DNA of 64,000 nt from Bradysia coprophila. Taxonomy: Eukaryota > Arthropoda > Insecta > Diptera > Sciaridae. Shown here piece by piece: positions 10,928 to 23,899 of this stretch (position 1 is the first letter of the stretch; every line of letters begins with the position of its first letter). The stretch lies in contig NW_023503972.1 in the NCBI RefSeq assembly GCF_014529535.1, positions 682,001 to 746,000 of the forward strand, written 5' to 3'. The position numbers and the translations under genes were made by a program. Under the pieces are notes generated by a model. It made no database searches. It had not been told where the DNA came from and saw nothing but the letters and a program-made list of their open reading frames with translations.

Positions 10928-10983
10928 TTTTCGTGTAAATTGTGTTGATCCGAGGCGAAACCGAGGTCAACAGCACACGAAAA
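10928..10983. repeat. GC-tipped hairpin, family member A
   Basis: The stem is TTTTCGTGT / ACACGAAAA with inner GTGTTGA / TCAACA. The tip reads TCCGAGGCGAAACCGAGG, with two CCGAGG words. The right flank, on the other strand, reads ATTCATTACAGAACTCGGGA then TAAAAATGAAG, like the ends of the 45.2 and 55.2 kb hairpins. Confidence 0.65.
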
Positions 10984-11361
10984 TAGGACTTCATTTTTAT
11001 CCCGAGTTCTGTAATGAATTTAGTGTTTGAAACGTGAAAAATACCTGCGGTATTCGACACACCATGTAAAATAAGATTATTTCTTTCCACAAAAACTAGT
11101 TTTTCAAAAATTACTTTTTTTCATAAAGTTCAAAAGTTCCTTAAAATCCGACTCTACAAGAACTAAACTTTCGGAACCCGTTAAAAGAAAATCCGGGTCG
11201 GGTCTGGGTCAGTTTTTTTTTTAACCAAACTCGAACAAAACGTCATTTACAAGAATTCTTTTTAATCCATGCAATTAGCCCTACATTTACGAACAAAGCA
11301 AAAACATGCTCAACCTGACTTATGAATATGTATCGCGGATTGTGTGGACTTTGCTTTCGAT

Positions 11362-11460
11362 CACTTTAAGGCCAGGTTCTGCTCGCTTAATAGGCCAGCC
11401 AGGTTATGGTCTCATATATCGCACAGATGTAAGCGAGCAGAGCCTGTCCTCAAGTAAAAG
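11362..11460. repeat. inverted repeat, arms about 28 bases
   Basis: CACTTTAAGGCCAGGTTCTG with GCTCGCTTA pairs with TAAGCGAGCAGAGCCTGTCC and CAAGTAAAAG. The spacer is about 40 bases. Confidence 0.65.
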
Positions 11461-11514
11461 TGCTTTAAATTACAGCTGACAAATAGAGTACCATTTTATC
11501 TGAAAAATGTTCCT

Positions 11515-11746
11515 ACAGTCAAAGGCAGTCAATTTTCAGCATAAATTAGCTTCAGCTGTTTTTCAGCTGATCCATACAAACAATCACAACCGTTTATACG
11601 TCTTTATACGGTTTTACCACTATTATGCGCGTGCGTGTTGCAGCTTCAACCGTATGAGCAAGGAAACCCAGTTTTGATTGTATGTGTGGATCAGCTGAAA
11701 AACAGCTGAAGCAAATTTATGCTGAAAATTGACTGCCTTTGACTGT
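11515..11746. mobile_element. foldback element 1 of a twin pair (Tc1/mariner-like ends)
   Basis: Left arm ACAGTCAAAGGCAGTCAATT... continues through CAGCTGTTTTTCAGCTGATC. The right arm is its near-exact complement ending TTGACTGCCTTTGACTGT. The arms are about 65 bases. Reading the ends as CAGTCAAAGG flanked by TA on both sides fits Tc1/mariner insertion, but this is inference. Confidence 0.75.
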
Positions 11747-12006
11747 ACAATTATTAAACGTAAAGCTTGTGCAGAATCAGCAACAGCTTGTCGACAAAGA
11801 CAATACCTTTGTATCGAAAACAATTCAAATGCAAGCTACATACAGTGCATGCATACGTTCAGGTCATCTATGTGCGCACATAACACGTATGACTGTAGTA
11901 AACTCGTTGTTTAGAATGTGTTTTGATTGTATATTCTATAAGTAGAGTATGTTTGTTGATCAGCTGTTGCTGATTCTGCACAAGATTTACGTTTAATAAT
12001 TGTACA
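11744..12006. mobile_element. foldback element 2 of a twin pair
   Basis: Starting in the last bases of foldback 1, TGTACAATTATTAAACGTAA and GCTTGTGCAGAATCAGCAAC pair with the mirror sequence ending TTTACGTTTAATAATTGTACA. The arms are about 50 bases. An outer pair (AAATAGAGTAC at 11481-11491 with GTACTCTATTT near 12053) encloses both elements, so the pair may be one nested structure. Confidence 0.7.
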
Positions 12007-13741
12007 CTTTTTACAGTACAGTACAGTGTAAAGATTTGTGTGATTCAGTTTCAGTACTCTATTTAGATGACCACTCCTTCTTATTAAACTATTTTATTAA
12101 CAATGATCAAAATTTACAATCGGCGGCTAAGTTTTCCATTTAAGTTTAACCATTTAAATAAAAAACTTCTTTTATCTTCGTATTTTATGGAATCGTTCCG
12201 ATGATCGCAGCTACGTTTCCACGCTGGATAGCGAAACTTATTTTTTGTATGAAGAATGATTCATTCTTGAAGTGCACCGTTTCGATCAATTTACCATCTC
12301 CGGTAATTTATGACGGGAAGGGAACGTTTACCAGCTCGGCTGGTAGAAAAGAAAATACCACGAAGTTTGGCGTTTAATTTTTTTTTTTCATTTATTCCGT
12401 TTTTTAACTGTGTGATATTTTCATATTTATAAAAGTGGCCCAAACTTTTATTTTAAGCCAATTACGATTGAATTTCCATAAGTTTTTTTCTTCTTTTTAT
12501 TAAAATTTTTCTGCAGATAAATAACAATTGAATGGATGCTCGGTTCAATTAATAACAACGAAAAAAAAAACATTTCACAAATCTGGGCTGTCCATTTATT
12601 TAAAACTCTTTCATAAAAAATAAATAAAACAAAAATTTATCGCAAAAGGTTCGCAACGACAAGAAAGAAAAATAAAAGAATTCTGATGATTGACAAACGA
12701 TAGACGATTTTTTAAAATATTTTCATTTTGATTTTTTTTGGTAAGATTATTTGTCACGTATCGTGATCGCGTTCATTCTTAAGCTTAGTTTTGATTGGAC
12801 AAAGAAAGTAAAGAGTAAAGAGTTTTTTTTTATGTAACAGCACCCCGATTCGTTTTGATATTCGCTAAAAATTGTTCTGTGTTTCAATTTTGGTTGGCCT
12901 TTTAAATTTAAAAAAAAATAATTTAATTATTTTTCCTTTGAGTCATATTTTTCAGATTTTTTTTTTAATCGAATTGGATTCATTTTCTCTATGTTTTTGT
13001 GTGTGTTTTTTTAATGTTTTTTTTTACGAATTCTTTTACCGACGGTAAAATTTCTATTCGGATAAAACTGGATCATTGAACACACTTTTCATTCGTTTTA
13101 GTATAAGTTCAATGACGACGGTTTTTTTTTTCATTTATCTATTTAAAGAAAACCAAAGAAAAAAATCATTTTCTCTTCAAAAATATAACATGACATTACA
13201 CAATTAACTGTTTATTGCTTTCTGTTCGAAACAAAAAAGAAAGATTTTTTTTGATTTGAAGAAGAATAATAAAAAACAAGTCCAAAACAACAACTTCCTT
13301 ATTCAAGAAAAAAGAAAACAATTTTCCATTCATAACAATATTGTTTCGCTCGTTTCGCTCACACTCATTCATGCAAAAAGGAATGTATTTTCAGCTAAAA
13401 TTACTTTTTATTTTATTTCGTGGAACCGCGAGAATAAACAAAACCGTATATAAAGTGCGCCCCATCCCTCCCGTCGATCGCATTACAATGAAAAAAGAAA
13501 GACATCATTTCGTTACAGTTCCACGTACTGTTCATCTATTCAATGGTCTATATACAGTGTACATATTATACACGACTCGACTCGGTATAACAATGAAATT
13601 TATCCTTACGACTCATTTTTTGTTACTTAAAAAAAGAAAGAAAAACTTTTCGTCGTATCAAACATAACAAAAAAAAATCCTCTCCCATATTTATAACTCG
13701 ATAATCTTGAGTGCGTCGCGGCTATATATTTATAATCGGTC

Positions 13742-13876
13742 CAGGGCTTATTTTTGGGAAGATTCCGAAGAAAGTCTAAAATTATTTTTCGGATTTTTTT
13801 TTCAGAATTTTTCGGTTTTTTTAAAAAGAATTTTTCGGAAGTGTTTTAAAGTTAAAATTCCCAAAAATAAGCCCTC
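13742..13876. mobile_element. short hAT-like MITE built of a TTTTTCGG word
   Basis: The ends are CAGGGCTTATTTTTGGGAA and TTCCCAAAAATAAGCCCTC. Flanking octamers are AATCGGTC and AATCGATC (7 of 8). The inside is repeated TTTTTCGGA-type words. 135 bases, close relative of the element at 39656-40000 by its ends. Confidence 0.75.
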
Positions 13877-16548
13877 AATCGATCCAGAATTATAAATTGT
13901 TTGGATCGTCTATTGTCGATTCATAATTGTTTTTTAGGGACATAACTGTTCGTCTTCATTTCCGATTTGCTTCCATTTCAATCTAATTGCACCGTATTCC
14001 AAATACTATCATTCTGGTTTCTTGTACGTTTAACCATCGCATTGTGAGGTGTAAATTATCAGAATTTTTCTTGTGGTTGCAGCCTCAACACAAGATTTCA
14101 CACTACTAAGACATCAGAATTTCGTGGCATAACCAATTGCTTCAATTTATTGGGATATTTAGCTCAAACAATTGGTTCACTTATCTACTCAGTCATGGAG
14201 TCACGACGAGTCTACTGCTAAAAGTGTTCCTTCGAAGACTTAAGCTGAACATCCTTACATCTCAGTCTGAACGGAAGTGGAAAGTGCGTCAATATTACCT
14301 CGAATATTACCTCGTTAACAGTTAGAAATCAATTTGGTTATCGCAAACGAAAAACGACTGCAATGAATACAGAAAAGGAAGTAGATGAATGAAGCAACTC
14401 ATTTCGCCATCATAAACACAGATTCATCAAATCCGTTACTTCTTATAACGAAGTGATTGTGTTGGTTGGATTTTTTATCAGAAATAAAATTAAAGTTCCA
14501 GCAATGCCTGCCATGGCGAATTGTTTCAATTAAGTCAACACCTTCATTTGGAGGCCATTGTTCTTTCGATATATCATTGGATGAACATTTCGAAAGAACA
14601 TTGGATCCCGTCGGAGTCTAAAAAACTTTTTTTTTTAAATCAAAAATAGCAAGTCGGTGAAAGATTGTCAGTAACTTCTAGATGAGTTCTTTCGATGAGT
14701 TCGGTTGGCTCTTTCATTCGGCTAAATGAGGCACTCATTCCTTATTCTAAGGAAAGTTAAAAGGGAACACGCAGAATGCGTACAAATGACTTTCTTAGCA
14801 GTAATGAACACAATGTTGCACCATCAACGCACTGAACACTTATCTGCATTAATGGAAATGTTTCCCTAATTCTAATCTATATCACTTTCTCGTGTGGATT
14901 TCGTTAAGTATGGGGAATGATGGACAATACGCAAATTTTTATTCTAACACTGTTACGACCAGGTAACTTGTTCTATGATCCTTTGCAGCGACAGCTCACG
15001 TTAGTTATTTTTTTGTCGGTTAAAACAACAGAGCAGTAATCGTCAGCATCACACTTCGTCATCCTTTCTTCATCCATGCTAGGCTATCATTCAACCATGT
15101 TTGACCAATCGAAGATCTTCTCTTATTTCGATTCTGGTGATTTTTTGGTTAGAGTAAGTTTTGATGACATAAGATCTTATCGAATGGATTTTCCCTACAA
15201 TGAAAATTCAACTTTCGGACTTTCGGCCAACAACACGTTGGAAGCTAAACCAACATGTGGTGAGATTGAATAGCCTAAACTACAAACGACACACACTCTA
15301 CGGATGATAGCGGTTGAGTCAAAATGCAGTCATTTTAGCAGTTAAATTATAACTCTCATAGACCAGTGCCCCACGGCGCACCTACAGTTCCTCATAAAGT
15401 CGAGGCTCAAATATCCTTAAGCTACTCGAAACGAAACACACTTTCGTTCTACAGCTTTCATTTTTGATCCCGAGAAGGCTTCTAACGAGGTTTATATCTT
15501 GGTCGCTGGCGGAAAAGTCTACTTATCAAAAAAATGTTTGTAGGCTTGGGCGAACCAGAATTTCCCGCGTGCTCGCAAGTGTTTTCCACAAGTGAAAATT
15601 GGTCTCGAAACAAAATGCAGATTGGTCTTGAAATGGTGTCAGATGAAGAATGAGTTTAAAAAAAAAATAATTATTTTATTGAAAGGCCTGTCGTGCCAGA
15701 CAATTGCTCTGGACCATACGGTCAGAATGATGTATAAACGATCATTCCATTCATCTTTTGTTTTTGACTAACAGAATCACACCAGAGAAAATTGACCAAT
15801 ATGTTGACTCGGCCGCTATTATCAGTAGAGTGGCTGATACCCACAATCCTCCCACTTTCGCATTTTTTTTTTTTTTAACGGACTATGGAAGTTGACACTG
15901 AAATTGATGCAAGTGCATTCACCAGCATTTTCATTGATAAAAACAAAATGTTCGGTCAATTGGGCTAACGCCAAGGATCATAAAGCCTAGCACCTGGTCC
16001 CCATGAGCAATTTGTTTGAATTGGGATCGGTTGGTACAGTTTTCAATGGAAAGCAAAAATTTTTTTTTTTAATTCCCTAAGCTCTATAACGCGCATAACA
16101 TTTCTCGAATGAATATTTCAAATTTTATAAATAAATAAATAAGAACAAAATTTCTAAGCGGACTCACCTCGTGTTTTATTCAAAAATTCATTTTCGATTG
16201 CTTGAGCTCTTATTGAGTTTAATAAAAAATCAAAAATCAAAAAGTTCCTTTTTCTTTACCGGCCCATCGAATGGGAACGTTGATAACAACAACAACAACA
16301 CACTCTACTACTCTCGTCGCTTTTAATTTTAATTTTTTTTTTGTTGGTTTTGGTTTTTTTGGTTGTTAGCTTACCAAGGCAAGTTGATGTTTTGAATTTT
16401 TGTTTCTGGTCTGTTTTTTGTTTTGTTTCTGTTTCTCTCTGTCCACAAAGAAGAGTATAATCGCGGAACATAATTTCTTTATAGTAACTACACAATCTCC
16501 AGCTCAAAAAATTAGCTAAACGCACAACGACTCATTCATTAAACTTCC

Positions 16549-16578
16549 TCTCTCTCTCTCTCTTTCTCTCTCCCTCTC
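16549..16578. repeat. TC-rich microsatellite
   Basis: Mostly CT dinucleotides with a few TTTC and CCCTC interruptions, 90 bases downstream of the Atx2 stop codon. Confidence 0.8.
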
Positions 16579-16668
16579 CAATGTTTTTGTTTTTTTTTTT
16601 TCTGTTTAACGTGTTATCCTCTTTACTATTTTTGCTTTGTTTAACGTCGATAGAATTGTGTCGGTGTA

Positions 16669-17993
16669 TTATTGAGCCGGATGCTGTTGAGACATTAATA
16701 CTTGGAATTGTGGCGGATGATGTTGCGGCTGGCCACCACCTTGATAGTATTGTTGTAGCGGTGCAGTAATCAGTGGACACATCATTTGAAATTGCGGTGC
16801 TTGCGATGTAGCCTGATATTGGGGTCCCCCGCCAGCAGGGGACGGTTGCGGTATATGATACTGTTGGTGTTGCTGATGCGGTTGACCGGGCGATGGAGTT
16901 GTCGATGGTGTTGATGGCGTCAGATATTGAATGGGTGGCTGCTGTGTCGTTTCGTTGAACATGCGAATTTGCTTGTACACCTGGACGGATGGAAAAAGTC
17001 GGATTGTGAGTAAAGTCAAGTTTATACCGACCACACTGGTCGGAAGCAATTCCAAAGATCGAAAGAGAAATTCTTTTGCTAAAATTTACCATTTGCGGAT
17101 ATCCTTGTGATTGGAAATGTTGTGGATGTTGTGCTGGAAATGGAACGAATTGTTGAATAGGCGCTGGAGCTAATAACGGTTGACCAGCAGCTGCGGCAAC
17201 TTGCATTTGTGAAACTTGAACTGTTTGGAAAATGGAAACGTTTTACAATCGCAACATATTACTGGAAAATGCCGTTCATACCGTAGTTATTACTCTTCCT
17301 GAAACGGGTTTGCTGGGTAGCATGCGGATGCTGAGGCGCTTGAAATGCGGCTGATTGTTGCATGATGTACGTAGCCGGTACCATCATCTGCTGGGCAATG
17401 TGTTGTTGTTGCGGCTGTGGATACGTTCCTTGAGGCATACTCTGTTGCGGCGTTTGTGGGGTGTGTGGCCGTGATGGATTGGGAGTGCTCGGATTTCGTG
17501 GAGTGAATGGCTTGGCATTGACATTTAACGTGCTCTTTGTAGCACTGGGTTTTTCACTATTCGAATCAGAATTCAATAATGTTTGTTGCGGTGGTGTAGG
17601 CTGCCGTTGCTGTTGTTGTGTTTGCGGTGGAGAAGTCGATTGTATCTGAACTGGCCCCGGCGATGGAACAGCCATTGGTGGCTGTTGATTATGAGATTGA
17701 GTATGCTGCGGAACGTTTGACGTGTAGTTCGGTTGTTGTTGTTGCTGCTGCTGCTGTTGTTGAGACTCCTGCTGTGGATGCTGTTGCTGGTTTTGATTGA
17801 AAGATTAATTAGTTATCGTGAAGAAGCTAGTGATTTTACCGAAAGGACAACTGTACGAAGAGAGATGCGAAGTGTTGTAAGGGGAAAAAGAGTCGCAAAT
17901 CCAATCGATTTTTCCTCGGATGTTACAAAGTAGACAAACGTAAGAAAATCACTTACTTGTTGTTGTTGTTGTTGCTGCTGCTGCTGTTGCTGC

Positions 17994-18027
<34 letters not shown>

Positions 18028-21000
18028 GCATATTATTATGTTGTTGCGGGTGTTTAACTGAATGCTGGGGATTTACTAGTGTATGTCTAAGAGAGGAACA
18101 TAATCGATTGGCTGTCTGTATTCAAATAAACGGAAAATGTTAAATTTCACTTACGGTGACGGTGATGCATCGATCGGTGATTGTTGCGGCGGCGACATAG
18201 TAGGTTGAGGCTGTTGAATTTGATGCGGTGTTTGATGGGGCTGTTGATGCTGTGGCGCCAGTATGAATTGTTTATTAAATCTCCTGTAAATATAGAATTC
18301 GTCAGTGAAAATCAAACGTGGCACACACTCTGCTGACTGTTTACCTAAGATCTTGAATCTGTTCGTCACGAGGCATTCGCTGCGGCCTCTGTGGCTGGGG
18401 TGCTTGTTGCTGTAATGATGTCTGTGGCGGAACCATAGCCTGTTGCTGTAAAACAACATGATGGGCTGGAACAACATGCGATTGTTGGGAAGTATCTTGA
18501 ACTTGAATTACCGTCGGTAAATGGGGTACAACTTGACCGTGTTGGGCATGAATCGGTGGCTTCATATTCATGTGTGATAAAATCTAGAGAGAAACAGGGA
18601 GAGTAAAATGAGTGCCCGTTCGGTCTGACAAAATTCGCTCGTTTACTTTTGGCCCTAACTGTGGCGGGGGTTCCGTAAAGGCAACTGGCGTTGTAGCTGT
18701 AGGTATAAAATTCCGTATTCGTGGAGCCATCGGACCCTTATTCAGAACCGCATTATTGCTGGTCGAATTATTGTTATCGCTACCATTCAATTTCGGTGTG
18801 ACGACGGACATGTTCGGAGGTGGTTGGCTATAATCACTGTTAGAGACGGGAAAAAAATTGATTTGTCCATTAGGCCAATGTCATTTTGTGGAGTGTGTGG
18901 GGATTTTCGTGCTTACTTGTGAATATGACTTAACGGAGCTTGTTGTTGCACGTATTGAGGTGGCGGACCTCCGTGCGGTGATTGCATTTGCATAGGCATC
19001 GTTGGATAATTATTATTTTTCGGCTGCGGTACCGGTTGTGGACTCTGTAACGGAGCTGGATGATTGTTGTTTAGCGGTGGTGGTGGTGTGTTACGCACCA
19101 GCTTTCCAGTCTGGTGGTTTTTACCACGACGTCCCGGTGCAACGTACTTCTCACTATTTGATACTGTGTATTCCTCTGAAAGGAACACAATGCGAAAAAG
19201 ACAAGAGTCAGCCTGGATGCACTTAAGATTCACGTGGATAAAGGGGTTAAGGAGCAACCACAAAGGTACTTGGGACTGTGACTGCGAGTATTTTTATTAT
19301 GAGAAAACAATTGTACCTTTAGTTCCATGCGAACTGTTATTCGAGCTGGTCGGCCGTTCTACGGCCGCATATCGCGATTCTTCATCGCCATTTTCCAGTT
19401 CGCTTCTCTCCTTGTAATTAGCTTGGCTTTCGATTTCTGCCGCAATGATTTCAGCTCGTTTCTCATTATCTCTGTCGAATGGATTTAGGTTAATAAAAGC
19501 GAGCAGGATGCAGGAAGGAAAAATTGCTTTACTTGAAGTCTTTGTCATCGCGATGTTGTAGTTGAGTGGTATAACCCCTAAGCGATGGATCGAAAGTTGA
19601 TTGTACACCGTACATAAGTTCATTTTTATTAAACATATCATTTGCATCCCATCCATTCGAATTGTTATCGGATAAGGTACAATCGAGCGAACAATCTAGT
19701 TCACCATTTAACGCACTACCGGACGATGCATCCCACGGTTCCAACTCTTTCTCTTCCGAACGTGATGACCCTAAATTCGGAGCAGAGAGAAAGCAAAAAT
19801 GCAAATTCCATTTGACGGTTGACAATTTGTTGGAATTCGATTGACATACCGTTACATCTCGATATAGCTGTATCGGTTTGAAACGTATCTCTAGTCGCGT
19901 ATTCCCAATCTACACCTTTAGCTGCAACGCTGACGATATCGGCTGGCTTAAAGATCAGTACATCCGCAACGGTTGCAACCGATATTGACGGATCGTCGCT
20001 CAAATTATCCAACTTATGTGCCATTTCAAGTACCACCTGTTTAGAGCATGACATTTGAACGATAAAAACAAAACCAATTCAAGTCATCGATAACACACAT
20101 TTCGAGTGTCGATGAGCGCAGCCAAACACTCAAAATGAAACTCACCTGAAATTGAGGCGAAAATGTTCGGAAAACTCCTTCAAATACTTCGCCCGATTTT
20201 GTGTGCACTTGAACAGTATTGCCTACGTTCGATGTAGCTGCGTGCAGAAAATCTGCATTACTATAGATACCTTCGGTTGCAGCGGATCGTCCACGCTGTG
20301 GTCTGTAAATAGAATCACGAAATCAAGTTTCCTGTTACAACATATGGCTATTAATTGTTGAGATGGGATGGACATAATGACCCACTAACACTGCTGCCAA
20401 TTAACTGATACGGCAGAATGGTTGGGGGACAGACAAAAATATTATTGTTTTCGCAATTACAGCGTGTATCCAAGACAAACATAATTATTTTCATGTCAAC
20501 GATAATTACAGACGCCTGTTGTTGGTATGGTTGCATTTTCGCCACCACACACGGGTGTACCACTTTACCATAAAAATTGTCGTAAAATACCATCGATATT
20601 AGGCCATTGCCGAAGACAATTAAAAGTTATTATAACAGAAAATCGTTGTTGCCGAAAACTATAAACATTCAGAAAACTAAAAAACGAGTCGATGTTTTTG
20701 AACGACATTCAACAGGGCTGGTACAAACATCAAAAATGTTCTAAGACAGCGACAATAAAAATTGTTCTAAGTTAACCCCCTGTTGTGCCAACGACAACTA
20801 TTAGCCTCGATTGCCGATGTAAAAAGGGATGATAACCTATCGACTTGTGATTATTGAAAATCGATTTAGCGTGTCAATGACTCACTCCGTCAATATTTCA
20901 CACTTCACGTATTACTGCACTTTTGTGTATTTATATCGCCCATATCGGGTATGGCTTCAAGTTACATAATGAAAAGTTTTTAATTTGTACTCAGTGGACG

Positions 21001-22026
21001 TTGTCCTTTTGGGTCCAAACAATTGAAGCAATTCACACTAAATGATTCACGAAATGCGAGGGTCTATTCACTCCAATCAGATGGTTTTGTTAAATCAAAA
21101 GCGACAAATTATATCAGCGTCGAAAGTTCTTCATCGAACAAGCACACGACTATTGTATGTTTCAATCGATTGGGAGTTGTACACTTTTCTTTTTGTCAAT
21201 ATACACATTTGGATGATGCATAACATACAACTTTGCCGAAATATGATTCATCAAATGTGAAAATCTTTTATCGGCACGGAATAGCGACACAAAAGTCTAA
21301 TTGTTAAAAGGGTGAAACGAGAAACAATCGAGTCTAATTGAGAGATTGTCGTAATTTTAAATAAATTGGAAATTGGGACACGTCAAAACCTATTGAGGCC
21401 ATCACTTGTACGTACACTTTTCACATAGGTATATGCAGCGCACACTACCAGTGGTTCTTAATGACAGATATATTATGTAGGTACCGTATGCCATGGGTGA
21501 ATAAAAATAAAAACATTAGCGAGAAACAAGACGAATGTATTTGATGAGAATAAATTCTGTAAATGTTAACCGGAGCAATTTTCTAAATATTTCCTTCAAT
21601 TTCGTTCATTTGACTAATTCAGACATGTTCGAAATATTATGTAAACGTTGCAAGCATGTAGAACCAGTCGGAAACTGCCTTTAAAAAAATATTCGTTTCC
21701 ATTTTTGTTAATTCTCAACCACCACGTTACCAAAAAATCACCGAAAAAATTAACTTTGATCCGAAATGTGGCACACAGAATCCACTAAACGTTAAACGCA
21801 ATAAAATCATTGAATTTTAAAATTTTCATTCAAGATCTAGGCCAATACCATTTTAACATTTTTTTTTCATAATGGCGGCCTAATGTTATGTTTATCTTCC
21901 GTTCATTGGACTTTTACTTTCCGTGTTTCCGTGGATTTTGCATCGGAAAATGTGGTATCGAATGAATGGAAAATGTGTGCAAAATTACCTGGTCTGACCC
22001 GTACGAATTTTGCGTTTAGTGTTCAT
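16669..22026 (-). CDS. Atx2: Ataxin-2
   Basis: Thirteen coding exons on the minus strand: 22026-21989, 20302-20146, 20036-19850, 19770-19533, 19471-19317, 19175-18917, 18836-18647, 18583-18345, 18283-18155, 18086-17957, 17786-17282, 17220-17090 and 16980-16669. All phases match, giving 889 aa; fly ATX2 is about 1,080. Atx2 is a cytoplasmic RNA-binding regulator of translation, mRNA stability, stress granules and circadian period. Domains: Lsm (about 15-105: [27 protein letters not shown]), LsmAD (about 170-245: [31 protein letters not shown]), a 24-glutamine run (17957-18028), and a PAM2 motif [13 protein letters not shown] that binds PABP. Proline/glutamine-rich linkers fill the rest. The start MNTKRKIRT is the first ATG after an in-frame TAA. 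The first intron is 1.69 kb, and the others are 50-170 bases. High confidence. Confidence 0.96.
17957..18028 (-). repeat. Atx2: polyglutamine tract in Atx2
   Basis: Twenty-four CAA/CAG codons, mostly CAA with interspersed CAG, run up to the exon's 3' splice junction CAACAA|GTAAGT. The next exon starts [10 protein letters not shown] and adds a second run of ten. Mixed codons should make it more stable than a pure CAG run. Confidence 0.9.
20303..21988 (-). other. Atx2 first intron
   Basis: Donor CCAG|GTAATT at 21988 and acceptor TATTTACAG at 20303. No extra exon or strong repeat is seen inside. Confidence 0.7.
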
Positions 22027-22947
22027 GAGATCGTCTGCTGAAGGGCCCGGCGGATCCCTATTGAAGCGCGTAGGGACCGGAATTTTGACGGATTCTTGAT
22101 TTTAATTAAGTCTCTGCAAATTTAGCGCAGTTCACTGCAAATGCAGGTGTGTTTTTTGTTAAATAAGCTCACTTTCGGTTTTCAAAGTTTTCACGAAACA
22201 ATAAAACAAAAAAATGAAACAAAATGTCAGTGCGTTTGCAGTATAGTAACTAATGTCGTCGAGAACAAAAAAAACTCCTTTCCGCGCTGTCTTCTTTTGT
22301 GTCGATAGATTTTTCTCCTTTGCAGGCAGTAAATCGATAAATTTTTACACTATAAACGACAGAAATTTACGGATTTTAATTGCACGGATTAGATTCACTT
22401 TCACGATTAATTTAAACACTGAAATCTTTCTCGGGACTTTCTCTAAATTATTAAAATTAATAATTTTATCAAAGATATCCCAAGGAAAATGGCGATTTGT
22501 GATATTTTTTTGACACTTTCAATTGACACTTTACTGCTTTTTTCACCCGTTAGATGTCTTACAGATCGCGATTTGTATGGAAAACGCTTCGAAAAACGAT
22601 TCGAAAACGTTCTGCCGTGCCTTGAAATCACGAATAAGAAACTATCATTTGTATTGAAACAGTAGATGATGTCGATCTTAACAATTTCCGAGATGTGAAT
22701 GTACGATTAATTATTTAAATTTGCATTAATCGCAGCATTTCGTTTCCCAATTCGGGTTTTAATGATTTCCCGAAATCAAAAAATGGCTGCTAATTCGAAA
22801 ATGAACAAAAACATCATTACCATCATTACACTGGAAAAATGAACTCCGTCATCAATGAATTGGGCTGCGTTCCTCCTTATTGAGTTAGTTCATCGTTCTT
22901 ATGCGATAGGTGCGATAGTGTTTTATTTTAAAAAGAGAAATTCTTTT

Positions 22948-23030
22948 GTCGCTCAGTGAACGCGCTGAAACTAAATTTTGACAAGTATCATTTCAGTACA
23001 AGCAAAATTTATTTAATAAATTTTCACTAC
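22948..23030 (+). repeat. direct repeat, copy a
   Basis: GTCGCTCAGTGAACGCGCTG followed by AATTTTGACA, TTTCAGTACAA and CAAAATTTATTTA, matching the copy at 23900-23975 with small gaps. Confidence 0.7.
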
Positions 23031-23506
23031 TTACACAAGATTTTACGATTGAAAACTAATTATTTTTGATAATACTAAAATTTAAAACTAATTAACATCT
23101 TTATTGACACTTGTCACTGACAAGTTAATTCTTTTCGATCAAAATCGGCATGAAGAATATAACCAAAAATTTAACTTAGACAGGGTTAACATCAGTAAGG
23201 CTTGATTTCCACTTATCAAAAAAGTACTCCATGTGAGAGACAGAATTGAATAATTCAACTTTCATAAACGTAGGCAGCTTTGCATAGAAATATTGGTGTC
23301 ACCGCCTTTATGATCAACTCAGAGGTGCGTCGTAACATATTCTTTCAGAACGTTGATAGTGCGATTTCATAAATTGGAAAAAACTTATAGAGAAACAAAC
23401 CTTCAAAAAATCGATATTTCGGTTTGCAACTTCTTGTTTCACGTGACCTTTCGTGTTTAATAAAACCTGTTCTTGCAGAACCTTGGTTCGTGTAAGGTAC
23501 ATACTT

Positions 23507-23533
23507 GGAACAGACCTATAATAGGTCTGTTCC
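23507..23533. repeat. short perfect palindrome
   Basis: GGAACAGACCTATAATAGGTCTGTTCC, written in halves as GGAACAGACCTAT and ATAGGTCTGTTCC, is symmetric. A related GGTTTGTTCC lies near 23704. Confidence 0.75.
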
Positions 23534-23899
23534 ATTGTGCTATAACAACAATGTTTGACAAGTCGACAGCGAACGAGAGACAAAGACAGAACCATAAAAT
23601 CTCAACGCATCTCCACGCCTTTGTAAACATTTCGTCAACAATAATTTTTTGGTTATGTCTCTATGGATGACGTTTTGACAGCTATTACGCTATGACGCTA
23701 TAGGTTTGTTCCAAGGTGAAATGAAATGTCGAACCGTCATCAAAAAAGCCATAACCTCAACAACAATGCAATTGTCAAAAGAACAAAGGAAAATAAGTTG
23801 TGGTTACGGTTTTATGGATGACATCGTGTTCGGTACATTTGGTTCGGCTTAACCATTGCTTAGAAGAAACGTATAGCCGTACAGAGATTCAATTTTTTC

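Larger units (their letters stand above)
10100..12130. other. Surf6 downstream region, repeats only
   Basis: Contains CCCGA/CCCGAG-rich words at 10190-10240 and again at 11175-11230, which could be the two ends of an old element. Hairpins lie at 10928-10983, 11362-11460 and 11481-12066. No exon recognised. Confidence 0.5.
12131..16668. other. Atx2 3' flank and untranslated region
   Basis: No coding exon seen in 4.5 kb. The nearest minus-strand AATAAA to the Atx2 stop is at 16175-16180, giving a 3' untranslated region of about 0.5 kb. A longer one is possible. The strand that would be transcribed is A-rich from 12.4 to 13.7 kb. A MITE sits at 13742-13876 and a TC-rich microsatellite at 16549-16578. 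Confidence 0.45.
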
